A stretch of 6,158 nt of DNA, taken from contig CAMZMA010000305.1 in NCBI GenBank assembly GCA_947311815.1, forward strand, positions 1 to 6,158, written 5' to 3'. Both the position numbers and the translations under genes were made by a program. Positions within the stretch are counted from its first letter, which is position 1; the number at the start of each line of letters is the position of its first letter. Positions 1 to 6,158 of the stretch are shown here, in pieces. This DNA comes from an uncultured Flavobacteriaceae bacterium. Lineage in GTDB: Bacteria; Bacteroidota; Bacteroidia; Flavobacteriales; Flavobacteriaceae. The notes under the pieces were generated by a model, which worked only from the letters and a program-made list of their open reading frames with translations, was not told the DNA's origin and did no database searches.

Positions 1-56
1 CCTGTGATCAGGGTTGTTTTTAATTCAGGATTACTAAAAATCACTCTGATCACAGG
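1..56. repeat. 14-bp inverted repeat with 28-nt spacer inside the anti-sigma gene
   Basis: CCTGTGATCAGGGT at 1-14 is the reverse complement of ACTCTGATCACAGG at 43-56 except at one position (12 against 45). On the sense RNA that pair would be a G-U wobble, so the transcript could form an uninterrupted 14-bp stem around a 28-nt loop (15-42). Both arms are in translated sequence (PVIRV and TLITG). Whether the repeat extends leftward cannot be seen because the window begins at its outer edge. No T-run follows, so it is not a terminator. It may be chance, a relic of template switching, or an RNA structure. Confidence 0.6.
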
Positions 57-162
57 TACTGTAACAACTACTAATATTGACATTTGTTTGCAAGCAATTA
101 TGAAATCTGTGGGTATAAACATCAAAAAAGAAAATAATACGCTAATTATTAAAAATAAATAA
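1..162 (+). CDS. FecR-family anti-sigma factor, C-terminal fragment (5' end outside window)
   Basis: Frame 1 is open from the window edge to a TAA at 160-162 and gives 53 residues. The segment reads as the end of a FecR protein of the Bacteroidota type. It has a basic/hydrophobic strand (PVIRVVF), then ITLITGTV, then the helix-and-strand unit NIDICLQAIMKSVGINIKKE followed by NNTLIIKNK. This matches the usual close of the DUF4974 domain, where a short helix ahead of 'G-N-T-hydrophobic' strands resembles an STN fold. In known systems FecR spans the inner membrane, binds an ECF sigma factor in the cytoplasm, and receives the signal from the STN domain of an outer-membrane receptor in the periplasm. 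The STN-bearing receptor starts 33 bp downstream on the same strand, which supports both the call and a shared transcript. The N-terminal anti-sigma part, the membrane segment and the FecR core domain are not in the window, so the call rests on the tail and context. Confidence 0.78.
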   Translation, partial: PVIRVVFNSGLLKITLITGTVTTTNIDICLQAIMKSVGINIKKENNTLIIKNK

Positions 163-171
163 TTATTTTGC

Positions 172-191
172 TAGATTAATAATCTAATCTA
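172..191 (+). promoter_or_regulatory. small AT-rich hairpin just before the transducer start codon
   Basis: TAGATTA at 172-178 is complementary to TAATCTA at 185-191, giving a 7-bp stem with a 6-nt loop ending 4 bases before the ATG at 196. It lies within the 33-bp gap after the anti-sigma gene and would cover the ribosome-binding region. There is no Shine-Dalgarno-like purine block here, which is normal for Bacteroidota. A role in lowering translation of the receptor is inferred only. The stem has just two G-C pairs and could be chance in such AT-rich DNA. Confidence 0.25.
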
Positions 192-195
192 TTAG

Positions 196-3066
196 ATGCA
201 AAATAAGATTCCTCCATTTAATCAATTATTGTTTGCCTTATTATTTACTTTTATAAGTAGTACAATAAGTGCGCAAAATAATGCTTCCTCTAAAACACCT
301 TTACATACTTTCCTAGACGATATTAGTTCTAACTACCACGTTTATTTTACTTACAAATCTAATTTACTTAAAGACAAATACGTTACAAAAGAGGCTTTTA
401 AAGACTTAGATTTAAAACAATCTATTAGTTTATTAAAAAAAGTAACCTCATTAGAGTTTGATTATCTAGGGAACAAATACTATGTTATTTACACAAAAAA
501 AACGAATCAAAAAATCATTGTAAAAGGAAAAATTTTCTCTAATTACAATACTCCTTTAGTAGGAGCAAGTATTGTTGTAGTTGGAAGCAAAAACGGAACC
601 ATCTCAAAACTAGATGGTTCTTTTCAACTTACAATTCATAAAAACAACGCTATTTTAGTTAGTTTTATGGGGTATCAAAGTAAAAAAATAACTCCAAAAT
701 CTTCATCCTTTTTATCAATTATATTAATTGACGGAGAATCATTAGATGAAGTTTTTCTTGTAGGTTCTAGAAATAAAAACAGAACAAAGAAAGATGCAGT
801 AACCTCTACTGATATAGTAGATATTGATAAAGTCAATAAAAAATCTGGCTTTACAGAAGTAAACCAACTATTGCAATATGCAATTCCCTCATTTAATGCC
901 TCAAAACAATCGGGTGCAGATGGCGCAGATCATATTACCCCAACAACCTTACGTGGCTTAGGACCAGACCAAACTTTGGTGTTAATTAACGGAAAAAGAA
1001 GACATCAAGCTTCTTTAATAAATTTATACGGCACAAGAGGTAGAGGAAATTCGGGTACAGATTTAAATACAATTCCTACTGCTGCAATAAAAAGAATTGA
1101 AATATTAAAAGACGGAGCTTCTGCGCAATATGGTTCTGATGCAATTGCAGGAGTTATTAACATCGTTTTAAAAGACTCGACAAATGTTTTAGATATTAAT
1201 TCATCATTTGGATTTTATGGAGTTAATTCGCCCATAAAAAATCGATTTTCATCAAAAAAAATTGATGGATTAACCTATAAATTTGACGTAAATTATGGTG
1301 CAGAAATTACAAAAAGCGGATTCATAAATATTTCTTCAGCTTTTCTATCAAAAGAACACACGTATAGGGCTGGTACAGATTTAAGAGAAAAATATGGAGA
1401 TGCTGCTTTTAAAAATGCAAATGTTTTTATAAATACAGGTTTTACTCTAGAAAACAACATTTCGTTTTACGCCTTTGGCGGTTATAATTATAGAAATACA
1501 GAAGCTTTTGCTTTTACAAGAAGTCCTCAAAGCGAAAGAAACGTACTAAGTATTTATCCTAAAGGATTTAACCCTTTAATAACCTCAACTATTTCTGATA
1601 AATCTTTTTCTTTCGGTATTAAAACCTCTTTTAGACATTGGAATATCGATTTTAATAATACATATGGCAATAATACATTTCAATATTTTATTAAAGAAAC
1701 TTTAAACGCAACTTTACAAGAAAACTCGCCAACAGAGTTTGATGCAGGCGGACATAAATTAACTCAAAACACTATAGATATTGATTTTTCGAGGCATTAT
1801 GATCAAATTTTCGAAAGTCTTAACATCGCCTTTGGTGTAGAACACAAGTTAGAAAACTATCAAATTTTTGCTGGCGAAGAAGCTTCTTATGCTGCATATG
1901 ACATCTACGGCAACATTGTTACCTCTAACACATTACCATCAAATTTAGTTACATACAATAATACTGTAAGACCTGGTGGCGCACAAGGTTTTCCTGGATA
2001 TTCGCCCAATAACGAAGTAGATAGAAGCAGAAACAATTTTAGTTTTTATACAGATGCTGAGTTTGATTTTACAAAAAAACTACTTGTTACTACCGCCTTT
2101 AGATATGAATATTATAGTGATTTTGGAAGCAAATTAAATTCGAAATTTGCTTTCAGAATAAAAATAACACCTCTACTAAATATAAGAGGCTCTTATAGTT
2201 CGGGGTTTAGAGCGCCTTCATTAGCACAAATATATTACAACTTAACATTTACTAACTATATTGGTAGCACACCTACCGAATCTCTTTTAATTGCAAATAA
2301 TGATCCATTAACAAAAAGATTAGGAATAGAAAAACTAAAAGAAGAAGAAGCTTTTAATACCAACTTTGGTCTTTCTTTTCATCTTAAAAATTTTAATATA
2401 GATATAGATACTTATTTTGTAAATATTAAAGACCGAATTATTTTAAGCGGTAATTTTGATGCTTCTAATTTAGGTTTTAATGTAGATAATGTACAGTTTT
2501 TCGCCAATGGGGTAGATACCCATACCTTTGGGATAGATTTAAAAACTAGCTGGAAAAAAAATATTGGCTTAGGAACATTGCTTTTTAGTTTAGCAGGAAA
2601 CATTAACAACATGCTGATAAAAAAAATAAATAACAAAAATCTTGATAAAGAAACTTTTTTCGGTATCAGAGAACAACATTTTATTTTATCATCAGCACCA
2701 AAAAACAAGTTTAATCTTTCTTTAGAATTTCAAAAAGATAAAATAAATACAGGAATAAACTTTACAAGATACAGTAGCATTACTTTAATTGATTGGCAAA
2801 TACACCAAGATCTTGTTAATTTTAACAATTCAGAACAAGATAGATTAAAAGCGGCAACAGATTATTATTCGCCAAAAATTACCACAGATATTCATATTAA
2901 TTATGAGGTAAAAAAACACATCACCTATCAAATAGGTATTAACAACCTCTTCAATAATTACCCAGATACACAAAGTCCTGATACTGATAGCGGTGGCTAT
3001 TGGGACGCTACACAAATGGGTAGTAACGGGCGCTTTTTTTACTCTAAATTAAACTATCATTTCTAA
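196..3066 (+). CDS. STN-domain TonB-dependent outer-membrane receptor/transducer (FecA-like architecture)
   Basis: This 956-aa protein has the domain order of a signalling TonB-dependent transporter. A signal peptide spans about 1-26 (hydrophobic LLFALLFTFI, cleavage likely after TISA). An STN domain covers about 35-100, the periplasmic module that talks to FecR proteins. A carboxypeptidase-regulatory-like beta-sandwich covers about 108-180, with PLVGASIVVVG, a K-L-D-G-S-F turn and SFMGY. A TonB-box-like segment follows at 183-190 (LDEVFLVG). The plug spans about 200-327 with LRGLGPDQTLVLINGKRR and KDGASAQYGSDAIAGVINI. The rest is a 22-strand-type barrel including SSGFRAPSLAQ, ending in aromatic-terminated SKLNYHF. 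The ATG at 196 is preferred because the signal peptide begins there and the anti-sigma stop is only 33 bp upstream. The proximity suggests one operon and a sensor role in cell-surface signalling. The ligand is unknown; siderophores and other metal chelates are common for FecA-like proteins, but nothing in the sequence proves it. Base composition is very A-rich, with frequent ATA codons compared with the next receptor. Confidence 0.93.
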   Translation: MQNKIPPFNQLLFALLFTFISSTISAQNNASSKTPLHTFLDDISSNYHVYFTYKSNLLKDKYVTKEAFKDLDLKQSISLLKKVTSLEFDYLGNKYYVIYTKKTNQKIIVKGKIFSNYNTPLVGASIVVVGSKNGTISKLDGSFQLTIHKNNAILVSFMGYQSKKITPKSSSFLSIILIDGESLDEVFLVGSRNKNRTKKDAVTSTDIVDIDKVNKKSGFTEVNQLLQYAIPSFNASKQSGADGADHITPTTLRGLGPDQTLVLINGKRRHQASLINLYGTRGRGNSGTDLNTIPTAAIKRIEILKDGASAQYGSDAIAGVINIVLKDSTNVLDINSSFGFYGVNSPIKNRFSSKKIDGLTYKFDVNYGAEITKSGFINISSAFLSKEHTYRAGTDLREKYGDAAFKNANVFINTGFTLENNISFYAFGGYNYRNTEAFAFTRSPQSERNVLSIYPKGFNPLITSTISDKSFSFGIKTSFRHWNIDFNNTYGNNTFQYFIKETLNATLQENSPTEFDAGGHKLTQNTIDIDFSRHYDQIFESLNIAFGVEHKLENYQIFAGEEASYAAYDIYGNIVTSNTLPSNLVTYNNTVRPGGAQGFPGYSPNNEVDRSRNNFSFYTDAEFDFTKKLLVTTAFRYEYYSDFGSKLNSKFAFRIKITPLLNIRGSYSSGFRAPSLAQIYYNLTFTNYIGSTPTESLLIANNDPLTKRLGIEKLKEEEAFNTNFGLSFHLKNFNIDIDTYFVNIKDRIILSGNFDASNLGFNVDNVQFFANGVDTHTFGIDLKTSWKKNIGLGTLLFSLAGNINNMLIKKINNKNLDKETFFGIREQHFILSSAPKNKFNLSLEFQKDKINTGINFTRYSSITLIDWQIHQDLVNFNNSEQDRLKAATDYYSPKITTDIHINYEVKKHITYQIGINNLFNNYPDTQSPDTDSGGYWDATQMGSNGRFFYSKLNYHF

Positions 3067-3087
3067 AAAGTTAAATAAAAGTTAAAT
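3066..3087 (+). repeat. 11-bp tandem repeat, two copies, overlapping the transducer stop codon
   Basis: AAAAGTTAAAT occurs twice head to tail at 3066-3076 and 3077-3087. The first A is the last base of the TAA stop of the upstream gene. A further GTTAAAT core appears once more about 60 bp downstream, in GGTTAAATACC. The copies are exact but short and AT-rich, so replication slippage is the simplest origin. A protein-binding role is possible but has no support beyond the repetition. Confidence 0.5.
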
Positions 3088-3199
3088 AAAAAGAGTATAA
3101 ACTTCTGTTTTAACTCTTATTGATAATATAATGCTTTCGGTTAAATACCATAAAACCCTAAAAAAAGCTATTATACTATTATTAATTAAACATTTATTT
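3067..3199 (+). other. 133-bp spacer between the two receptors; no clear terminator or promoter
   Basis: The spacer is almost entirely A+T. It holds the 11-bp tandem repeat and weak complementary patches (AAGAGT at 3091-3096 with ACTCTT at 3113-3118, loop 16 nt). No stem followed by a T-run is seen, so transcription from the first receptor may continue into the second. The Bacteroidota promoter pattern TTG, about 20 bases, then TAnnTTTG was looked for. A TTG exists at 3120-3122, but no good TAnnTTTG follows. The spacer is long enough to host a separate start or leader, and that remains open. Confidence 0.4.
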
Positions 3200-5878
3200 A
3201 TGAAAAAATTTACACTTTTATTATTTGCAATTCTTTTTACAAGTTTTGCTTGGTCCCAGTCAAAAGTAACTGGTACTGTAAAAGATTCAGACAACAACCC
3301 TTTACCTGGTGCTAGCATCTTAGAAAAGGGAACAAAAAACGGAACTACCTCAGATTTTGATGGTAATTACAGTTTAACCGTTGCAGACGGAGCTACATTG
3401 GTAGTAAGTTACACCGGTTACGAAAGTAAAGAAGTAGCTGTAAATGGTAAAAAAGTCATCAATGTTGTATTAGCAGAAGGCATGCAATTAGATGAAATTG
3501 TAGTGACTGGTAACAGAGCGAAACCAAGAACAGTATTAAACTCTCCTGTGCCAATTGATAATATATCAGCAGCAGGTTTACAATCTAGTGGTAAAGTACA
3601 AGTAGAACAAATGTTAACTTACAAAGTACCATCATTTAACTCTGCTACACAAGCAATTTCTGATGCTACTGCTCACTTTGATCCAGCTGATTTAAGAGGA
3701 TTAGGTCCAAGTAGAACCTTGGTTTTAATGAATGGTAAAAGAATGAAGCAATCTGCTCAAATTTATTTGAATGGTACTCCTGGAAAAGGAGAAGTAGGTA
3801 TTGACTTAAAAAGTTTTCCAAATGCAGCTGTAAAAAGAATTGAAGTACTTAGAGACGGTGCTTCTGCACAATACGGTTCTGATGCAATTGCAGGTGTAAT
3901 CAACATTATCTTAAAAGACAATACTTCTTTTGCAGAAGTAAACACTTACACAGGAATTACAAGTGTTGGTGATGGTTTTAAATTAGGTATCGATTACAAC
4001 TCTACTTTTAAAGTAGGCGAAGGTACTTTAAACTTAAGTTTAGAGCATTATGACCAATACGCTACAAACAGAGCAGGTAAAGCACAAGATACTCCTGGTG
4101 CCGCTCCAGATGTTAACGATCATACTGGCCCTAATGACCCTTTATACATTAGAGATTTAGCTTATTTTAACAATGTTTCTGCTTGGATGCAAGAAAACCC
4201 AGAAATAGGAATGAAAGTTGGTCAACCAAGACTTACTAAAAATTCTGCCTTAGCAAACTTTACATTACCTTTAGGTGACGATTCAGAATTTTACACTTTT
4301 CATACATTTACAAAAAGATATGGTCAAAGTTATGCATATTACAGATCTCCGTTTTGGAGAGGCGATGTACAAGCAGCTGAATTTCTTTCTTCTTATGAAG
4401 ATTTCGTAGGATATCATCCAACATTCGAAACGATTGTTTTAGACAATATGAACGTAGTAGGTTTTAAATTTAATTTAGGAGGATACAATACAGATTTGAG
4501 TGCTTCTTATGGTAGAAACTATGTAGATTACACTGTTAAAAACTCTGTAAATAGAGATTATTTAGCAGATCACGGTACTTCTCCAAGAACTTTTAATCCT
4601 GGTGGTTATGCATTTAGTAATTTTGTAACCAACTTAGACTTTAGTAAAGTACATAACGATAATGTAAGTACTTCTTTTGGATTTGAATATAAAAAAGAAT
4701 ATTACGTAGGTCATAAAGGAGATGAAATTTCTTATTATGGTGGAGGTTCAGATTCTTTTGCAGGTATAAAACCAGCAGAAGCTATGGATGTGAGTCGTTC
4801 TAACTTTGCTGCTTACGCAGGATTAGATTATGACTTTAGCGAAGATTTTCTTTTAGGAGGTGCTATCCGTTATGAAGATTTTTCTGACTTTGGAAGCAAT
4901 TTCTCTTGGAAAGTAAATGGTCGTTACAAATTAAATGATCACACCGCTTTAAGAGCTTCTACAAGTACAGGTTTTAGAGCACCAACTTTACACCAAAGAT
5001 ATATCCAATTAACACAATATATTATTGTATCTCCAAACCCAGACCCACAATTACAAGGTACTTTACCAAATGATTCTGATGCGGTTATAGGATTAGGTGT
5101 ACCAAACTTACATGCAGAAACTTCTCAAAACTTTTCTATTGGAGGTACTGGTAAATTTGGAAAATTAAATTTCACCGCAGATTTTTATCAAATCAATGTA
5201 AAAGATAGAGTTTTATTCTCTTCTCAAATTAAACCTTTAGATGGTAATTTAGATGGATCTGATGCTGTTGAGCAATTATTAATTGACAACGATGTATTGG
5301 CTTTACAATTCTTCATCAACGCAGTAAACACTAAAACCTCTGGAGTAGATGTTGTATTAGATTATGACAAAATTCCAATGGGAGAAGGTAAATTCGGAAT
5401 GAATTTAGCTATGAACTTTAACAAAACAGTAATTGATGGTGCTGTAGCAAATCCTGCAATATTAGAAGCTGGTGGTTATGATATTTTTAATCATAGAGAA
5501 GCTTTACGTATTACAGACTCTAGACCAAAATCTAAAATTGCTTTAGGTTTAAGTTACGATGTAAATAAATTCAACTTTTCTATGAACAATACTCGTTTTG
5601 GAGAAGTAACTGTTGCAGGAGAAACTGCAGTAGATGATCAAGTACACTCTGCAAAAGTTGTTACAGACTTTATACTAGGCTATGAATTTACTAAACATTT
5701 TAATATCTCATTAACTGCTAACAATATTTTTGATGTATATCCAGATATTTTAAACAATGGTACAAACGGAAATGTAGATTTAAGAAGTGCTGGTGGTAGA
5801 TTCAAATACAGTTCAGAAGTTACTCAAATGGGACAGTTAGGAACTAACTTCAATTTGAGATTCAACTTTAAATTTTAA
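3200..5878 (+). CDS. TonB-dependent outer-membrane receptor without STN domain, paralogue of the upstream transducer
   Basis: The chosen ATG at 3200 gives 892 aa and begins directly with a textbook signal peptide (MKKFTLLLFAILFTSFAWSQ, cleavage probably after S19). The frame is open to an earlier ATG at 3131, but that would put 23 basic/hydrophobic residues before the signal peptide. A carboxypeptidase-regulatory-like domain spans about 21-94 (PLPGASILEKGTKNGTT, FDGNYSL, VVSYTGYES). The TonB box is near 97-104 (LDEIVVTG). The plug is about 108-240, with DLRGLGPSRTLVLMNGKR and LRDGASAQYGSDAIAGVINI. The barrel then runs to the terminal NLRFNFKF, with STGFRAPTLHQ inside. Plug and barrel landmarks align with the upstream gene, but there is no STN domain, so it should transport without signalling through FecR. 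Residues about 290-350 (DTPGAAPDVNDHTGPNDP onward) are longer and more acidic/proline-rich than the matching part of the paralogue and are probably an extracellular loop affecting ligand choice. Codon use is more selective than upstream (about 6 ATA among roughly 43 Ile codons), hinting at higher expression. Substrate unknown; no SusD partner adjoins. Confidence 0.93.
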   Translation: MKKFTLLLFAILFTSFAWSQSKVTGTVKDSDNNPLPGASILEKGTKNGTTSDFDGNYSLTVADGATLVVSYTGYESKEVAVNGKKVINVVLAEGMQLDEIVVTGNRAKPRTVLNSPVPIDNISAAGLQSSGKVQVEQMLTYKVPSFNSATQAISDATAHFDPADLRGLGPSRTLVLMNGKRMKQSAQIYLNGTPGKGEVGIDLKSFPNAAVKRIEVLRDGASAQYGSDAIAGVINIILKDNTSFAEVNTYTGITSVGDGFKLGIDYNSTFKVGEGTLNLSLEHYDQYATNRAGKAQDTPGAAPDVNDHTGPNDPLYIRDLAYFNNVSAWMQENPEIGMKVGQPRLTKNSALANFTLPLGDDSEFYTFHTFTKRYGQSYAYYRSPFWRGDVQAAEFLSSYEDFVGYHPTFETIVLDNMNVVGFKFNLGGYNTDLSASYGRNYVDYTVKNSVNRDYLADHGTSPRTFNPGGYAFSNFVTNLDFSKVHNDNVSTSFGFEYKKEYYVGHKGDEISYYGGGSDSFAGIKPAEAMDVSRSNFAAYAGLDYDFSEDFLLGGAIRYEDFSDFGSNFSWKVNGRYKLNDHTALRASTSTGFRAPTLHQRYIQLTQYIIVSPNPDPQLQGTLPNDSDAVIGLGVPNLHAETSQNFSIGGTGKFGKLNFTADFYQINVKDRVLFSSQIKPLDGNLDGSDAVEQLLIDNDVLALQFFINAVNTKTSGVDVVLDYDKIPMGEGKFGMNLAMNFNKTVIDGAVANPAILEAGGYDIFNHREALRITDSRPKSKIALGLSYDVNKFNFSMNNTRFGEVTVAGETAVDDQVHSAKVVTDFILGYEFTKHFNISLTANNIFDVYPDILNNGTNGNVDLRSAGGRFKYSSEVTQMGQLGTNFNLRFNFKF

Positions 5879-5902
5879 TTATTTGTTTTTATTAATAAAT
5901 AC

Positions 5903-5938
5903 AAAAACACCCTTTTTTTAATTGAATTGGGTGTTTTT
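5903..5938 (+). terminator. intrinsic terminator after the second receptor
   Basis: AAAAACACCC (5903-5912) pairs exactly with GGGTGTTTTT (5929-5938). The 10-bp stem has a 16-nt loop, begins 24 bases past the stop codon, and its 3' arm ends in a T-run. This is a standard rho-independent terminator for the receptor transcript. The A-run at 5903-5907 means it could also work for leftward transcription. Confidence 0.85.
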
Positions 5939-5948
5939 AATCACAAAA

Positions 5949-5981
5949 AAAAATCCCATGTTTTAAAAACTTGGGATTTTT
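5949..5981. terminator. second hairpin terminator, probably bidirectional, serving the ferredoxin gene
   Basis: AAAAATCCCA (5949-5958) pairs with TGGGATTTTT (5972-5981). After a T-T mismatch, GTTT/AAAC adds four inner pairs around a 3-nt loop. The left side is preceded by an A-run (5945-5953), which is a T-run for transcripts coming from the - strand. The right side continues into TTTTTCTTTTT for + strand transcripts. Its position 28 bp beyond the stop of the convergent ferredoxin gene suggests it mainly ends that transcript and backs up the terminator at 5903-5938. Confidence 0.82.
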
Positions 5982-6008
5982 CTTTTTATCAAAAAGTTAT
6001 TTATGCCC

Positions 6009-6158
6009 TTATTCTTCGTGCATAAAACGTTGTTTTGTCAACAATTCTTCTTCGCTTTCTACATTGTCTTCATCAGGAATACAACAATCTACAGGACATA
6101 CAGCTGCACATTGTGGCTCTTCATGAAATCCTTTACATTCTGTACACTTATCTGCAAC
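6009..6158 (-). CDS. 2[4Fe-4S] dicluster ferredoxin, C-terminal fragment (5' end outside window)
   Basis: Read on the - strand, the last 49 residues are open from the window edge to a TAA at 6011-6009. They begin VADKCTECKGFHEEPQCAAV and continue CPVDCC. The cysteine pattern C-x2-C-x8-C-x3-C-P is the second cluster motif of the longer ferredoxins (Allochromatium/YfhL type), in which the second motif carries an insertion between the second and third cysteines. The acidic tail (PDEDNVESEEELLTKQ, ending FMHEE) is characteristic of the roughly 115-residue ferredoxin found across Bacteroidota, so about 60-70 N-terminal residues with the first cluster motif should lie beyond the window. The protein is a soluble low-potential electron carrier; its partner is not known from sequence. 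It faces the receptors tail to tail, with two terminators between, so it is an independent transcription unit and probably not part of the signalling system. Confidence 0.92.
   Translation of the reverse strand, partial: VADKCTECKGFHEEPQCAAVCPVDCCIPDEDNVESEEELLTKQRFMHEE

Noticed and set aside
485..520. Possible frameshift at poly-A runs in the first receptor
   Set aside because: The frame stays open across the A-runs, and the STN, regulatory-like, plug and barrel domains continue without a break.
2412..2708. 98-codon open frame on the - strand
   Set aside because: It lies wholly inside the barrel-coding part of the first receptor, has no recognisable domain, and reads like antisense of AT-rich beta-strand codons.
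3120..3150. Housekeeping-type promoter (TTG then TAnnTTTG)
   Set aside because: Only the TTG at 3120-3122 is present. The TAATGCTTTCG nearby does not fit the second element in sequence or spacing.
3131..3199. Earlier in-frame ATG extending the second receptor by 23 residues
   Set aside because: The extension would precede an intact signal peptide starting at 3200 and block its N-terminal position. The extension looks like translated AT-rich spacer.
3082..3318. 78-codon open frame on the - strand across the spacer and signal-peptide region
   Set aside because: It overlaps the start of the second receptor, shows no family resemblance, and has no supporting start context.
3763..3945. 60-codon open frame on the - strand
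   Set aside because: It is antisense to the most conserved plug segment of the second receptor. Its openness is explained by codon use on the coding strand.
196..5878. SusC/RagA-type glycan importers
   Set aside because: Both proteins are shorter than typical SusC proteins. No SusD-like lipoprotein follows either gene, and there is no carbohydrate enzyme in the window.
5879..6008. Repeat array or CRISPR-like units in the A/T-rich gap before the ferredoxin
   Set aside because: The two hairpins there have different stems (ACACCC and ATCCCA) and each fits an intrinsic terminator; no repeated unit with spacers exists.

Overview
The window looks like chromosomal DNA of an AT-rich Bacteroidota bacterium, most likely a member of the Flavobacteriaceae. 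The evidence is the A+T-rich codon use (TTA for Leu, AGA for Arg, AAA for Lys), the lack of Shine-Dalgarno sequences before the starts, and two outer-membrane receptors with the N-terminal carboxypeptidase-regulatory-like domain typical of this phylum. The closing ferredoxin fragment also resembles the dicluster ferredoxin common in that family. The genus cannot be fixed from this sequence.

Layout on the + strand: (1) positions 1-162 hold the last 53 residues of a FecR-type anti-sigma factor (DUF4974-like C-terminal domain), cut by the window edge. (2) After a 33-bp gap, 196-3066 encodes a 956-aa TonB-dependent outer-membrane transducer with an extra N-terminal STN signalling domain. (3) After a 133-bp gap from its stop to the preferred start, 3200-5878 encodes an 892-aa TonB-dependent receptor. 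It is clearly paralogous to the first but has no STN domain. (4) Positions 5903-5938 form a good intrinsic terminator, followed by a second, probably bidirectional one at 5949-5981. (5) On the - strand, 6009-6158 is the C-terminal third or so of a 2[4Fe-4S] ferredoxin, convergent with the receptors and cut by the window edge.

Functional reading: an anti-sigma factor next to an STN-bearing receptor is the classic architecture of cell-surface signalling (FecA/FecR/FecI type). An ECF sigma factor would be expected just upstream, outside the window. The unusual aspect is the second, STN-less paralogue immediately downstream. A plausible model, inferred only, is that the first receptor senses (and perhaps also imports) a ligand, and the second is the higher-output importer for the same or a related ligand. 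The substrate cannot be named from sequence. There is no SusD partner in the window and neither receptor has the size or context of a SusC protein. The ferredoxin is probably an unrelated housekeeping neighbour.

No mobile element, CRISPR array, tRNA or rRNA was seen. The most curious non-coding signal is a 14-bp inverted repeat inside the anti-sigma gene (1-14 / 43-56).
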